Below are positions 12,694 through 21,841 of a stretch of 64,000 nt of DNA, one piece after another. A program made the translations under genes and the position numbers. The stretch is taken from contig JAUYVI010000010.1 in NCBI GenBank assembly GCA_030715195.1, positions 1 to 64,000 on the forward strand, written 5' to 3'. The notes beneath the pieces were generated by a model that made no database searches, had not been told where the DNA came from, and saw only the letters and a program-made list of their open reading frames with translations. Each line of letters begins with the position of its first letter. Position 1 is the first letter of the stretch. This stretch comes from Dongia sedimenti. Lineage in GTDB: Bacteria; Pseudomonadota; Alphaproteobacteria; Dongiales; Dongiaceae.

Positions 12694-13833
12694 CTATTCG
12701 GCGGCGGCGGCGGACGTCTTGGCCTTTTCCGCTGCCTTGGCGGCTTCGATCTCCGCCGCTTTTTTCTCGATGAGCTCGGCCATGTGCTCAACGATATCCT
12801 GGTTCTTCAGCCGATGGTGCTGCTGGCCGGCGAGATATACCATATGCGTGTCGTTGCCGCCGCCGGTGAACCCGATATCGGTCTCACGCGCCTCGCCCGG
12901 CCCGTTGACCACGCAGCCGATGATCGAGACCGACATCGGCGTGGTGATATGAGCGATGCGCTTCTCCAACGCCTCGACGGTCTTGATCACGTCGAAATTC
13001 TGCCGCGCGCAGGACGGGCAGGAGATGAGATTGACGCCGCGATGCCGCAGGTTCAGCGACTTCAGAATGTCGAAGCCGACCTTCACCTCTTCCACGGGAT
13101 CAGCCGAGAGCGAGACGCGGATGGTGTCGCCGATGCCGGCCCAGAGCAGCGAGCCCAGGCCGATCGAGGACTTCACGGTCCCGGTGCGCAAGCCGCCGGC
13201 CTCGGTGATGCCGAGATGCAGCGGGTAGTCGCAGGCGTCGGCCAGACCCTGATAGGCGGCGACCGCCAGGAAGGGATCGGACGCCTTCACGCTGATCTTG
13301 AACTCGCGGAAATCATGATCCTCGAGGATCTTGGCGTGGGTGAGCGCGGATTCGACCATCGCCTCGGGGCAGGGCTCGCCGTAGCGCTCCAGCAATTCGC
13401 GTTCGAGCGAGCCGGCATTGACGCCGATCCGCATCGAGCAGCCATGGTCCTTGGCGGCCTTCACCACCTCGCGCACGCGCTCGGCGCTGCCGATATTGCC
13501 GGGGTTGATGCGGAGACAGGCGGCGCCCGCCTCGGCGGCCTCGATGCCGCGCTTATAGTGGAAGTGGATGTCGGCGACGATCGGCACCGTCACCTGCTTC
13601 ACGATTTCCTTCAGGGCCGCGGTCGAATCCTCGTCCGGGCAGGAGACGCGGACGATGTCGGCACCGGCGGCTTCGGCGGCTTTCACCTGGGCGACCGTGG
13701 CCGCGATGTCCGAGGTGAGGGTGTTGGTCATGGTCTGGACCGAGATCGGCGCATCGCCGCCGACCAGCACGGAGCCCACCCGAATCTGCCGGGATTTCCG
13801 CCGCTGGATGTCGCGATAGGGACGAACGCTCAT
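12694..13833 (-). CDS. ispG: 4-hydroxy-3-methylbut-2-enyl diphosphate synthase (379 aa)
   Basis: Penultimate enzyme of the non-mevalonate (MEP) isoprenoid pathway: reductively opens MEcPP to HMBPP using a [4Fe-4S] cluster. The N-terminal TIM barrel begins with conserved [12 protein letters not shown]. The C-terminal cluster domain has cysteines in LISCPSCAR and in [13 protein letters not shown]. The C-terminus ends in an Ala/Lys/Glu-rich tail, not conserved in the family. It shares the ispG-hisS order found in many proteobacteria. Confidence 0.97.
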   Translation of the reverse strand: MSVRPYRDIQRRKSRQIRVGSVLVGGDAPISVQTMTNTLTSDIAATVAQVKAAEAAGADIVRVSCPDEDSTAALKEIVKQVTVPIVADIHFHYKRGIEAAEAGAACLRINPGNIGSAERVREVVKAAKDHGCSMRIGVNAGSLERELLERYGEPCPEAMVESALTHAKILEDHDFREFKISVKASDPFLAVAAYQGLADACDYPLHLGITEAGGLRTGTVKSSIGLGSLLWAGIGDTIRVSLSADPVEEVKVGFDILKSLNLRHRGVNLISCPSCARQNFDVIKTVEALEKRIAHITTPMSVSIIGCVVNGPGEARETDIGFTGGGNDTHMVYLAGQQHHRLKNQDIVEHMAELIEKKAAEIEAAKAAEKAKTSAAAAE

Positions 13834-13954
13834 GATCCGGAAACTCGCTGCTGGTGAAAAAGGCAGGGCTGTCGCCGCCGCGACGCCGCAAGTGCGCTCA
13901 GAACATGCGCTGGTGAGGTTAAAAGATCAAGTGCCGCGGCGCGTTCCATCGTTC

Positions 13955-13978
13955 AGACTGCGAAAATTAACGCAGTCT
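13955..13978 (-). terminator. Hairpin downstream of the RodZ-like gene
   Basis: AGACTGCG and CGCAGTCT form a perfect 8-bp stem around an 8-nt A/T loop, 16 nt beyond the stop codon of the RodZ-like gene and about 120 nt before ispG. There is no U-tract after the stem on the minus strand, so it is only a possible attenuator or 3' processing barrier. Confidence 0.35.
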
Positions 13979-13994
13979 TATCAGGAGCTTACGG

Positions 13995-15167
13995 CTATTC
14001 CTCGGTATTGAACGCCGAACCGTCGGAGAGGGCGGTCGGATCCAGCTTGATGCCCCGCTTCACGACTCCAAGCGAGCCGAGGCTTTGCATCGGCTTGCCC
14101 TCGAGCTCGATGACGATCCCGCCCGCGTTGCCGGTGGTCATGACCATGCCCTTCTGGTCCGGCACATTGAAGGTCTCGCCCTGGCGCAGCACCCGCTGCA
14201 GCACGACGGCGTCCTTGCTGTCGCGGATCTCGATCCAGCTGTCGCGGTTGGCGCGGATCACCACCTTGGCGGCGGGCGGGACCGGCGCCGGCTGGGCGGC
14301 GGTCGAGGCCTCCTCGGTCGCGTTGGGCGCAGGGGGCACGGCGGCATCGCCGGTCGGCTGCGCTGTCGACGCGATGGTGGACGGCGCGGCTGGGGCCGGA
14401 GTCGATGGCGCGGCCGGGGCCGGCTGACCCTGTCCCAGGGCCACCGCGGCCGGCGCGTTGGTGGTGGGCGACGGTGTCGCGACCACGGCCGGTGGCGGCG
14501 GGGTCGGTGCCGCTGCCGGCGCAGCGCTCGGCGCCGGTTCCGGGGCGGCTTCGGTCGCGGCGGCCGCGGCCGGCGGCGTTGCCGGATTCGGTGTTTCGGG
14601 CTGCGTGGCCGCAGTCGCGGCCTGCGCCTCGGTGCGGGCCGGCTCCGCCGGCGCTTCGTTCTCCACCGTCTGGCCGACGCCGGTGGCCTTCTTGATGTAG
14701 TCAGGAACCTGGTCGATCAGCTTGATGCCGGTGCCGCCGGATTGCGTCGCGTAATACCAGCCGCCATAGATGGCGACGGCCAGCAGCAAGCAGACGCCGA
14801 GGATCGCGCCGCCCGGAAAGCGGGATTCCGAGCCTTCGGTCGGCCAGACCAACTCGTTCTGCCGGCTGCGCCGCGCCAGCTCGTCCCGGTAGTCGCTGAC
14901 CACGTTGCCGCCATCGAGGCCGAGATAGTCGGCATAGGCGCGCACGAAGCCGATCGCATAGGCGTTGCCAGGCAGCTCCTGGAACCGCCCTTCCTCGATG
15001 GCACGGATGTAGGCCGAGCGGATCCGCAGCTGGCGGGAAACGTCTTCGACATCCTGCTGGATCTCTTCGCGCCGGCGGCGCAACAGGGCGCCGACGCCAC
15101 CGAAACGGCCATCATCCGGCATGTCGGTCTCGCCAGTCTTGAACAGATTGGATCTGCGTTGCGCCAT
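13995..15167 (-). CDS. RodZ-like helix-turn-helix membrane protein (390 aa)
   Basis: Probable cell-shape protein of the RodZ type. A cytoplasmic Cro/C1-like helix-turn-helix (about residues 25-95, with IRSAYIRAIEEGRFQELPG) is followed by one transmembrane segment (about 118-140). A roughly 130-residue Ala/Pro/Thr linker and a C-terminal DUF4115 domain (about 290-365, VVIRANRDSWIEIRD) complete it. Known RodZ proteins link MreB to the elongation machinery in the inner membrane; assignment here rests on this architecture. It lies upstream of ispG, a frequent arrangement. The linker's low complexity is normal for the family. Confidence 0.85.
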   Translation of the reverse strand: MAQRRSNLFKTGETDMPDDGRFGGVGALLRRRREEIQQDVEDVSRQLRIRSAYIRAIEEGRFQELPGNAYAIGFVRAYADYLGLDGGNVVSDYRDELARRSRQNELVWPTEGSESRFPGGAILGVCLLLAVAIYGGWYYATQSGGTGIKLIDQVPDYIKKATGVGQTVENEAPAEPARTEAQAATAATQPETPNPATPPAAAAATEAAPEPAPSAAPAAAPTPPPPAVVATPSPTTNAPAAVALGQGQPAPAAPSTPAPAAPSTIASTAQPTGDAAVPPAPNATEEASTAAQPAPVPPAAKVVIRANRDSWIEIRDSKDAVVLQRVLRQGETFNVPDQKGMVMTTGNAGGIVIELEGKPMQSLGSLGVVKRGIKLDPTALSDGSAFNTEE

Positions 15168-15262
15168 CCATGGTCCCTGAAGGCATCATCATAGGGATTT
15201 AGCTCGTTATAACTTTGGGCTCCGACCGGCGCAATTGCAGAAAAGCCTGCAAATTACAGCAA

Positions 15263-17533
15263 TTACAGGGCAACCCCGTGATCCCGGGCGAAGACCAGCA
15301 GCCGGCTCCGCAGATCGGAGACAGGACGGGCCTGCAACTCGGCCCAATAGGACAGAAGGCGGCCCAAGTCCAGGCTGCGGATCATGGCGCGGACCGGGCC
15401 GATCGAAGTCGGCGCCATCGAGAGCTGGCGGAAGCCGAGGCAGAGCAACGCCATGGCCGCGATCGGATCGCCGGCCATCTCGCCGCAAAGGCTCAGGGAC
15501 TTGCCCTGGGCGTTGCAGGCCGCGGCGATCATGCCGAGCAGCTTCACCATGGCCGGGGCCAGATTGTCATAGCGATCCGCGAGCCGCGGATTGCCCCGAT
15601 CGGCCGCATAGAGGAACTGCTTCAGATCGTTGCTGCCTACGGAGACGAAGTCGAGGCGGTCGAGCAAGGTGTCGAGCTGGAAGTAGAGCGAGGGCACCTC
15701 GATCATCGCGCCGACCTTGATCTCGCTCGGCAGCTGCTGGCCGGCCTGGCTCGCGCGATCGAGCTCCAGCTTCAACAGCGAGCGCGCCTCGTCGAACTCC
15801 CAGGCTTCGGCCACCATCGGGAACATGATGGAGAGGGGCCGGCCCTCCGCGCCGAGGATCAGCGCGCGCAATTGCTGCCGCAGCAGCGCCGGCCGGTCGA
15901 GCGAGATGCGGATCGCACGCCAGCCCATCGCCGGGTTCTCCTCGGGCTCGCGCTGCCAATAGGAGAGCACCTTGTCGCTGCCGATATCGAGCGTGCGGAA
16001 GGTGACCGGCTTGCCGTTGCTCGCATCCATCGCGCGCTTGTAGACATCGCGCTGCCGCGCCACGTCCGGGAAGCTTTCCGCCACCATGAAGGTGATCTCG
16101 GTCCGATAGAGCCCGATGCCGGCCGCGCCCTGGGCCTCGATCTGCGGCACGTCGATCAGCAGGCCGGCATTGACCATCAGCGTGACTTCCACACCGTCCA
16201 GGGTGACCGCGGGGAGATGGCGGATCGCGGCGAAGGCCTGCTGGCGCTCGCTGCGCTGGCGCATCGCCTCGGCATAGGTCTGCTGGATGTCCTCGGGCGG
16301 CCGCACGTAGAGCTGGCTGTTGTCGCCGTCGACGATCAGCGGATCGCCGGGCAGGACCTTCGCCATCAGGTCGTTGCAGCGGCCGAGCACGGGAATGTCG
16401 AGTGCGCGCGCGATGATCGCCACATGCGCGGTGGCCGTGCCCTCCTCGAGCACCACGCCTTTCAGCTTCTTGCGGTCATAGTCGAGCAGCTCCGCCGGAC
16501 CCATGTTGCGGGCGACCAGGATGGTCTCGTCCGGCAGGTCGCGCGGCTGCTGGATATCGGCCTGGCCGAGGAGATGCCGCTGCAGGCGGTTGGCGAGGTC
16601 GTCGAGATCCGCCAGGCGCTCGCGCAAGTAGGGATCGGTGATCTCGCGCATGCGGGCGCGGGTGTCGTTCTGCACCTTCTGCACCGCCGCCTCGGCGGTG
16701 AGGCCGGTCTCGATCGCCTCAACGATGCGGCTGGCCCAGCCGCGATCCTCGGCGAACATCCGATAGGTCTCCAGCACCTCGCGGTGCTCGCCGCCGGCCG
16801 CAACCTCGCTGGTCGCCAGCATCTCGTCGAGGGCGAGCTTCATTCCACCCATCGCCTCGTCGAGGCGCTCGATTTCCTTTAGCGGATCTTCGGCGACCAG
16901 CTGGGTGATGGTGATGTCCGGCTGGTGCAGGACCGCGATGCCCTTGGAAATACCGGGCGCCAGCATCGTGCCGTCGAGGCGCATCGCGACGACGGCGATG
17001 CCCTCTTCCGGCGCCAGCTCCGCCTGGTTGACCACCTTGCCGCTGGCGATGACCTCCGCCACCACCATGGCGACGGTTTCCAGCGTCTCGACCTCTTCCT
17101 CGGTGTAATGGCGGCGCGTCTTGTTCTGCACGACCAGCACACCGAGCACGCGACCTGAGCGCAGGATCGGCACGCCCATCCACGACTGGTAGATCTCTTC
17201 GCCGGTTTCCGGGCGATAGGCGAATTGCGGATGATGTTGCGCGTCGGCCAGGACCAAGGGGCGCGCATGGCTGGCGATATCGCCGACCAGGCCTTCGCCG
17301 ACCCTGAGGCGCGTGTTGTGGACGGCTTCCTGCTTCAGGCCTTCGGTGGCGAACAGCTCCAGCACCTGGCCGGCCCGCATCACATAGGTCGAGCAGACCT
17401 CGGCCACCATGTCACCGGCGATGATGCGGACGATCTGGTCGAGGCGCGCTTGCGGCGTCCCCGGCTGCGCCATGATGTTGCGCAGTCGTTTGAGCAGCAG
17501 TCGCGCGCCGGTCGGGCTGCCGCTCTGGCTCAT
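15263..17533 (-). CDS. ptsP: GAF-domain phosphoenolpyruvate-protein phosphotransferase PtsP (756 aa)
   Basis: Enzyme I of the nitrogen-related phosphotransferase system: autophosphorylates from PEP and passes phosphate to NPr. It has an N-terminal GAF sensor domain (about residues 20-165), the enzyme I N-terminal domain, the swivelling phosphohistidine domain (ATAHVAIIARALDIPVLG, histidine in TAH) and the PEP-binding barrel with RTEITFM and CGEMAGDPIA. Length matches PtsP. It is followed after 1 nt by a nitronate-monooxygenase-like gene upstream and follows ask in the block, the conserved alphaproteobacterial order. Such systems commonly affect potassium transport and KdpDE, which is notable given the kdp locus in this window, but a link is inference. 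Confidence 0.95.
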   Translation of the reverse strand: MSQSGSPTGARLLLKRLRNIMAQPGTPQARLDQIVRIIAGDMVAEVCSTYVMRAGQVLELFATEGLKQEAVHNTRLRVGEGLVGDIASHARPLVLADAQHHPQFAYRPETGEEIYQSWMGVPILRSGRVLGVLVVQNKTRRHYTEEEVETLETVAMVVAEVIASGKVVNQAELAPEEGIAVVAMRLDGTMLAPGISKGIAVLHQPDITITQLVAEDPLKEIERLDEAMGGMKLALDEMLATSEVAAGGEHREVLETYRMFAEDRGWASRIVEAIETGLTAEAAVQKVQNDTRARMREITDPYLRERLADLDDLANRLQRHLLGQADIQQPRDLPDETILVARNMGPAELLDYDRKKLKGVVLEEGTATAHVAIIARALDIPVLGRCNDLMAKVLPGDPLIVDGDNSQLYVRPPEDIQQTYAEAMRQRSERQQAFAAIRHLPAVTLDGVEVTLMVNAGLLIDVPQIEAQGAAGIGLYRTEITFMVAESFPDVARQRDVYKRAMDASNGKPVTFRTLDIGSDKVLSYWQREPEENPAMGWRAIRISLDRPALLRQQLRALILGAEGRPLSIMFPMVAEAWEFDEARSLLKLELDRASQAGQQLPSEIKVGAMIEVPSLYFQLDTLLDRLDFVSVGSNDLKQFLYAADRGNPRLADRYDNLAPAMVKLLGMIAAACNAQGKSLSLCGEMAGDPIAAMALLCLGFRQLSMAPTSIGPVRAMIRSLDLGRLLSYWAELQARPVSDLRSRLLVFARDHGVAL

Positions 17534-17534
17534 C

Positions 17535-18581
17535 CTACCGCTCCGCCCCCGCGGCTCGACCAGTACGACGGTCCGCCAGGGCCGAGATCGCTTCCTCGAT
17601 CATGTCGCGGATGATCTCCGCGGTCTGCTGCTCCTTCACCACCATGCCGACGCTCTGGCCGGCCATGACCGAGCCGCTATCGACGTCGCCGTCGATGACC
17701 GCGCGGCGCAGCGCGCCGGCCCAGAAATGCTCAATCTCGAGCTGCGCCGCCTTCATGTCGAGCTCGCCCTTGTCGAAGCGGTCGATCACCTGGCGCTGCA
17801 TTTCGTTGAACTTCTTCACGCCGTCATTGACCAGCGCCCGCACCGGAATGACCGGGAAGCGCGGGTCGAGCTGGACCGAAGGCATCGCGTCGCGGGCCGA
17901 GGCGCGGAGGAAGGCCTTCTTGAAATTCGGATGAGCGATCGATTCCGTCGCGCAGACGAAACGCGTCCCGAGCTGGACGCCGGAGGCGCCCATCTCCAGA
18001 TAGCCGAGCATCGCCTGGCCGCGGCCGATTCCGCCGGCGACGAAGACCGGCACGTCGCGGATCGCCGGCAGGATCTCCTGGGCGAGCACGCTGGTCGAGA
18101 CCGGGCCGATATGGCCGCCGGCTTCCATGCCTTCGATGATGATCGCGTCGGCGCCGGAGCGGACCAGCTTCTTCGCCAGGGCCACGGCCGGCGCGAAGCA
18201 CATCACCTTGGCGCCGCCATCCTTCAGCTTCTGGATGGCGCCGCCGGGCGGCAGGCCGCCGGCGAGCACGACATGGCCGACCTTGGTCTCCAGGCAGACG
18301 CCGATCAGGTCCGTCAGCGCCGGATGCATGGTGATGAGATTGACGCCGAACGGCTTGTCGGTGAGCTCCTGCGTCGCCTTGATCTCGGTGCGCAGCAGAT
18401 CCGGGGTCATCGAGCCGCAGGCGATCACGCCGAAGCCGCCGCCGTTCGAGATGGCGGAGACCAGATGGCGCTCGGAGACCCAGGTCATGGCGCCGCCCAT
18501 GATGGCATAGCGGCTGCCCAGGAACGCGCGTCCCCGCTGCCACAGCTCATCCAGATGGGCTTCCGCCGCCTTGCGATCCAT
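17535..18581 (-). CDS. Nitronate monooxygenase / FabK-like flavoprotein (348 aa)
   Basis: FMN-dependent TIM-barrel enzyme of the 2-nitropropane dioxygenase family, which includes nitronate monooxygenases and enoyl-ACP reductase FabK. Visible signatures are YAIMGGAMTWVSERHLVSAI at the N-terminus, GADAIIIEGMEAGGHIG (the conserved His after AGG) and VFVAGGIGRG for phosphate binding. I chose the ATG at 18581, preceded by GGACGGCGGA; a TTG at 18602 would add 7 residues. It is packed between ask and ptsP with gaps of a few bases. Substrate is undetermined. Confidence 0.85.
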   Translation of the reverse strand: MDRKAAEAHLDELWQRGRAFLGSRYAIMGGAMTWVSERHLVSAISNGGGFGVIACGSMTPDLLRTEIKATQELTDKPFGVNLITMHPALTDLIGVCLETKVGHVVLAGGLPPGGAIQKLKDGGAKVMCFAPAVALAKKLVRSGADAIIIEGMEAGGHIGPVSTSVLAQEILPAIRDVPVFVAGGIGRGQAMLGYLEMGASGVQLGTRFVCATESIAHPNFKKAFLRASARDAMPSVQLDPRFPVIPVRALVNDGVKKFNEMQRQVIDRFDKGELDMKAAQLEIEHFWAGALRRAVIDGDVDSGSVMAGQSVGMVVKEQQTAEIIRDMIEEAISALADRRTGRAAGAER

Positions 18582-18604
18582 TGCCGGTGGTCCGCCGTCC
18601 AAAG

Positions 18605-19867
18605 TTATTCCGCGTCCAAACCATAAGCCGTGTGCAGGGCCCGCACCGCAAGCTCGGTGTATTCCTCCGCCACCAGCACGCTGATCTTGATCTCCGAGGT
18701 CGAGATCACCTGGATGTTGATCCCCTTCTCGGCCAGCGCCTTGAACATGCGCTGGGCGATGCCGGCATGGCTGCGCATGCCGACGCCGATCACCGAGACT
18801 TTCACCACATTCGAGTCGGAAATAAGGCTGTGGAAGTTGAGGCTGTTCTTCTTGCCTTCGAGCACCTGCTTGGCGCGCTCGAAGTCGCCCTTCGACACGG
18901 TGAAGGTCATGTCGGTGTTCTTGCCGTCTTCCGAGACGTTCTGGACGATCATGTCCACGTTGATGTTCGCATCCGACAAAGGCCCGAAGATCGACGCGGC
19001 GACGCCCGGCCGGTCCGGGACGCGCATCAGCGTGATCTTCGCTTCGTCACGGCTATAGGCGATGCCGCTGACCAGTTCCTGTTCCATGATCTCATCCTCA
19101 TTCACGACCAGCGTGCCCGGCTTGTCCTCGAAGCTCGAGAGGACCTGCACCCGCACGCCGTGCTTCATGGCCATTTCGACCGAGCGAATTTGCAGCACCT
19201 TGGCGCCGAGCGACGCCATCTCCAGCATTTCTTCGTAGGTGACCTTGTCGAGCTTGCGCGCCTTGGCGACGATCCGGGGATCGGTCGTGTAGACGCCGTC
19301 CACATCGGTGAAGATATCGCAACGATCGGCCTTGAGCGCCGCCGCCAACGCCACAGCCGACGTATCCGAACCGCCGCGGCCGAGCGTGGTGATCCGGTGG
19401 TCGGGGCCGATGCCCTGGAATCCGGCGACGACCGCGACCTGGCCCTGGGCGAAGCGCTGCTCGAAAGCGCCGGTGTCGATCCCCATGATCCGCGCCTTGC
19501 CGTGGGCGTCGTTGGTCTCGAGCGGGATCTGCCAGCCGAGCCAGGACCGCGCGTTGACGCCGATCGCCTGCAAGGCGATCGCGGTCAGGCCCGCGGTGAT
19601 CTGCTCGCCCGCGGCGACCACGGTGTCGTATTCCCGCGCGTCATGCATCGGCGACAATTCGCTGCACCAGGCCACCAGCTGGTTGGTGTGGCCGGCCATG
19701 GCCGAGACCACGACTGCGACTTCATGTCCCGCGTCGACCTCGCGTTTCACCCGCGCGGCGACGGCGTTGATGCGTTCGATATTGGCGACCGAGGTGCCGC
19801 CGAATTTCATGACGATCCGGGTCTTCCGGCCTGAGCCTGCCCTGGATTGCGCCCCCGATTGAGCCAT
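18605..19867 (-). CDS. Aspartate kinase (420 aa)
   Basis: Catalyses ATP-dependent phosphorylation of aspartate, the first step to lysine, threonine and methionine. It has the N-terminal kinase domain (MKFGGTSVANIERI; LGRGGSDTSAVALAAAL) and two C-terminal ACT domains that usually bind feedback inhibitors. I took the ATG at 19867 because AAGGA lies 10 nt upstream; a TTG at 19888 would add 7 residues. It is the first gene of the minus-strand block and diverges from ubiG across about 240 bp. Confidence 0.95.
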   Translation of the reverse strand: MAQSGAQSRAGSGRKTRIVMKFGGTSVANIERINAVAARVKREVDAGHEVAVVVSAMAGHTNQLVAWCSELSPMHDAREYDTVVAAGEQITAGLTAIALQAIGVNARSWLGWQIPLETNDAHGKARIMGIDTGAFEQRFAQGQVAVVAGFQGIGPDHRITTLGRGGSDTSAVALAAALKADRCDIFTDVDGVYTTDPRIVAKARKLDKVTYEEMLEMASLGAKVLQIRSVEMAMKHGVRVQVLSSFEDKPGTLVVNEDEIMEQELVSGIAYSRDEAKITLMRVPDRPGVAASIFGPLSDANINVDMIVQNVSEDGKNTDMTFTVSKGDFERAKQVLEGKKNSLNFHSLISDSNVVKVSVIGVGMRSHAGIAQRMFKALAEKGINIQVISTSEIKISVLVAEEYTELAVRALHTAYGLDAE

Positions 19868-20109
19868 TCGAGAAATATCCTTAACCAAGCCGAGCCGCTG
19901 GCACCCAGCCCCGGATTTGCCCCTCGAATTTGCCCATGCGGCTTCCCGACAGCGGCCATCTTACGGCCGCCTCGACCGGAATCCTGCCCTGGAAATCAAT
20001 GGGAAATGGATTGTTTTGCCAGCGGTGCGTATCCATACTCATTCGATGCCGGAGAGGCAAGCATTCACACGGCTTGCGGGCTGATTCTTCAATCATTTGG
20101 CGGACATTC

Positions 20110-20931
20110 ATGGAGCCTTCGCACACCCCTCCCGGCGGTCCCGGAACCGGCCGGCCTTGGGCCTCCCCGGGCGAGGCCACGGCACGGTCCGGCAGCGGCT
20201 CGGTGGATCATGCGGAGATCGCCAAATTCACCGCCATGGCCGATGCCTGGTGGGATCCGGCCGGCAAGTTCAAGCCGCTGCACCGGTTGAACCCGGTCCG
20301 CGTCCGTTTCATCCGCGACCGGCTGGCGGCGCAGCACGGCCGCAATCCGGAAGAGCCCGAGCCGTTGCGCGGCCTCTCCATCCTCGACATCGGCTGCGGC
20401 GGCGGATTGCTGGCCGAACCGCTGGCCCGGCTCGGCGCCGAGGTGACCGGAATCGACGCCGCGGAGCGCAACATCGCGATCGCCCGCCGGCATGCCGAGA
20501 CCGTCGGCGTCAAGGTGACCTACCTGCCCTGCAGCGCCGAGGACCTCGCCGTGCAGGGTGCCAAGTTCGATGCCGTGCTCGCCATGGAGATCGTCGAGCA
20601 CGTGGCCGATCTCGACGCCTTCTTCAAGGCGGCAGCCGGCATGCTGAAGCCCGGCGGCACGATGGTGGTCGCGACCCTCAATCGCACCGTGAAGTCCTTC
20701 GCCTTTGCCATCGTCGGCGCGGAATATGTCCTGCGCTGGCTGCCGCGCGGCACCCATGACTGGCGGCGCTTCATGCGACCGTCCGAGCTGGCACGCCAGC
20801 TCCGCGCCCATGGCTTGGAGATCAAGGAGCTGGCGGGCGTTTCCTACGACCCGATCGGGGATTCCTTCGCGATCAGCCGGGATTGCGGCGTCAACTACAT
20901 GTCCGTCGCCCGACACGCCGGTCATCGGTAA
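20110..20931 (+). CDS. ubiG: 3-demethylubiquinol 3-O-methyltransferase UbiG (273 aa)
   Basis: SAM-dependent O-methyltransferase acting twice in ubiquinone synthesis. The family hallmark FTAMADAWWDPAGKFKPLHR lies near the N-terminus, followed by SAM motif LDIGCGGGLLAEPLARLG, EIVEHV, and the C-terminal TLNRTVKSFAFAIVGAEYVL and GTHDWRRF signatures. ATG 20110 is chosen because it gives the family length; the open frame extends further upstream but without conservation. Divergence from ask is common in alphaproteobacteria. Confidence 0.96.
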   Translation: MEPSHTPPGGPGTGRPWASPGEATARSGSGSVDHAEIAKFTAMADAWWDPAGKFKPLHRLNPVRVRFIRDRLAAQHGRNPEEPEPLRGLSILDIGCGGGLLAEPLARLGAEVTGIDAAERNIAIARRHAETVGVKVTYLPCSAEDLAVQGAKFDAVLAMEIVEHVADLDAFFKAAAGMLKPGGTMVVATLNRTVKSFAFAIVGAEYVLRWLPRGTHDWRRFMRPSELARQLRAHGLEIKELAGVSYDPIGDSFAISRDCGVNYMSVARHAGHR

Positions 20932-20950
20932 GGCAATCCCGCCACAATTG

Positions 20951-20964
20951 GCCGAGTCGACTCG
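20951..20964. promoter_or_regulatory. 14-bp perfect palindrome upstream of the SYLF gene
   Basis: CCGAGTCGACTCGG is a perfect palindrome 20 bp after the ubiG stop and about 105 bp before the SYLF protein start. It could be an operator or a small hairpin at the ubiG 3' end. No T-tract follows. Confidence 0.3.
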
Positions 20965-21068
20965 GTGAATTCCGCGTGAGTGTCCTGGGAGTTGATTGCA
21001 CCCCGGAACCCGCGCGGTTATGTGTGGGTTTAGGGTTCGCTTTCCCCGAGTCGTAGGAGATCGTCGCG

Positions 21069-21755
21069 ATGAGTTTCCGCATGAACCGCCGAGCCTTGAT
21101 CGCTTCCTTGGCGCTGGCGCCCGTCATGGCGACAGCCGGGCCGGCCTTCGCCCTCACCGACCAGCAGGAGCTGATCGACGAGGCGCGCATCACCTTCGAC
21201 AAGCTGATCACCTCGCTCGAGTTCGGCGAGCTGCCCGGCTATGTGAAGAAGGCCAAGGCGATCATGATCTTCCCGGACATCTTCAAAGCCGGCTTCGTGA
21301 TCGGCGGCCAGGGCGGCAGCGGCATCCTGCTGGTGCGCGATGCCGCCAAGGGCTGGAGCCAGCCGGCTTTCTACACGCTGGCCGAGGGCAGCCTCGGCCT
21401 GCAGATCGGCGGCCAGTCCTCCTCGACGATCTTCACCATCATGAGCCAGAAGGCGCTCGACGCCATCCTGGACAACCAGATGAAGTTCGGCGGCGACATG
21501 TCGGTGGCGGCGGGTCCGCACGGCAAAGGAATCGGTTCGGATACGACGACCAATTTCTCGTCCGACGTCTACACCTTCGCCAAGACCGCGGGCGCCTTCG
21601 CCGGCATCTCGTTCAACGGCGCCGGCATCCTCAAGAACGACGACGACAACCACGCCTATTACGGTCCGAACGCGACGCCCTACGGCATCGTCATCGAGCG
21701 CAAGTTCCAGAATCCGAACACCCAGAGCCTGCTGAACAGCCTCGCGCCGTACTGA
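21069..21755 (+). CDS. SYLF/Ysc84-domain lipid-binding protein (228 aa)
   Basis: Secreted or periplasmic protein with a signal peptide (basic MNRR, hydrophobic ALIASLALAPVMATAG, cleavage near AFA-LTD, close to residue 29). The mature part is one SYLF (Ysc84 actin-binding family) domain, with YVKKAKAIMIFPDIFKAGFV and a glycine-rich GGQGGSGILLVRD start and the terminal FNGAGILKNDDDNHAYYG. SYLF domains bind phosphoinositides in eukaryotes; the bacterial role is unknown. AGGAG precedes the ATG by 9 nt. It is probably monocistronic. Confidence 0.9.
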   Translation: MSFRMNRRALIASLALAPVMATAGPAFALTDQQELIDEARITFDKLITSLEFGELPGYVKKAKAIMIFPDIFKAGFVIGGQGGSGILLVRDAAKGWSQPAFYTLAEGSLGLQIGGQSSSTIFTIMSQKALDAILDNQMKFGGDMSVAAGPHGKGIGSDTTTNFSSDVYTFAKTAGAFAGISFNGAGILKNDDDNHAYYGPNATPYGIVIERKFQNPNTQSLLNSLAPY

Positions 21756-21810
21756 GCACCGTCGCTCCGGCGGATTCCGCGTGACAGCCGGCCGGTCGGG
21801 ACTGGAATAT

Positions 21811-21833
21811 CCCCTTGCTCACGGAGCAAGGGG
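21811..21833 (+). promoter_or_regulatory. Hairpin sequestering the Shine-Dalgarno of the sulfatase gene
   Basis: CCCCTTGCT (21811-21819) and AGCAAGGGG (21825-21833) form a perfect 9-bp stem with a 5-nt loop. The 3' arm contains the AAGGGG ribosome-binding site of the GTG start at 21842. In mRNA the stem would hide that site. It could alternatively be the terminator of the preceding gene, but no U-tract follows. Confidence 0.45.
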
Positions 21834-21841
21834 CCGGGCCG

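Noticed and set aside
11878-13857. Long plus-strand open frame opposite hisS and ispG
   Set aside because: Antisense shadow of two complete core genes; high GC keeps stop codons rare.
15215-16882. Long plus-strand open frame opposite ptsP
   Set aside because: Antisense shadow; no recognisable domain.
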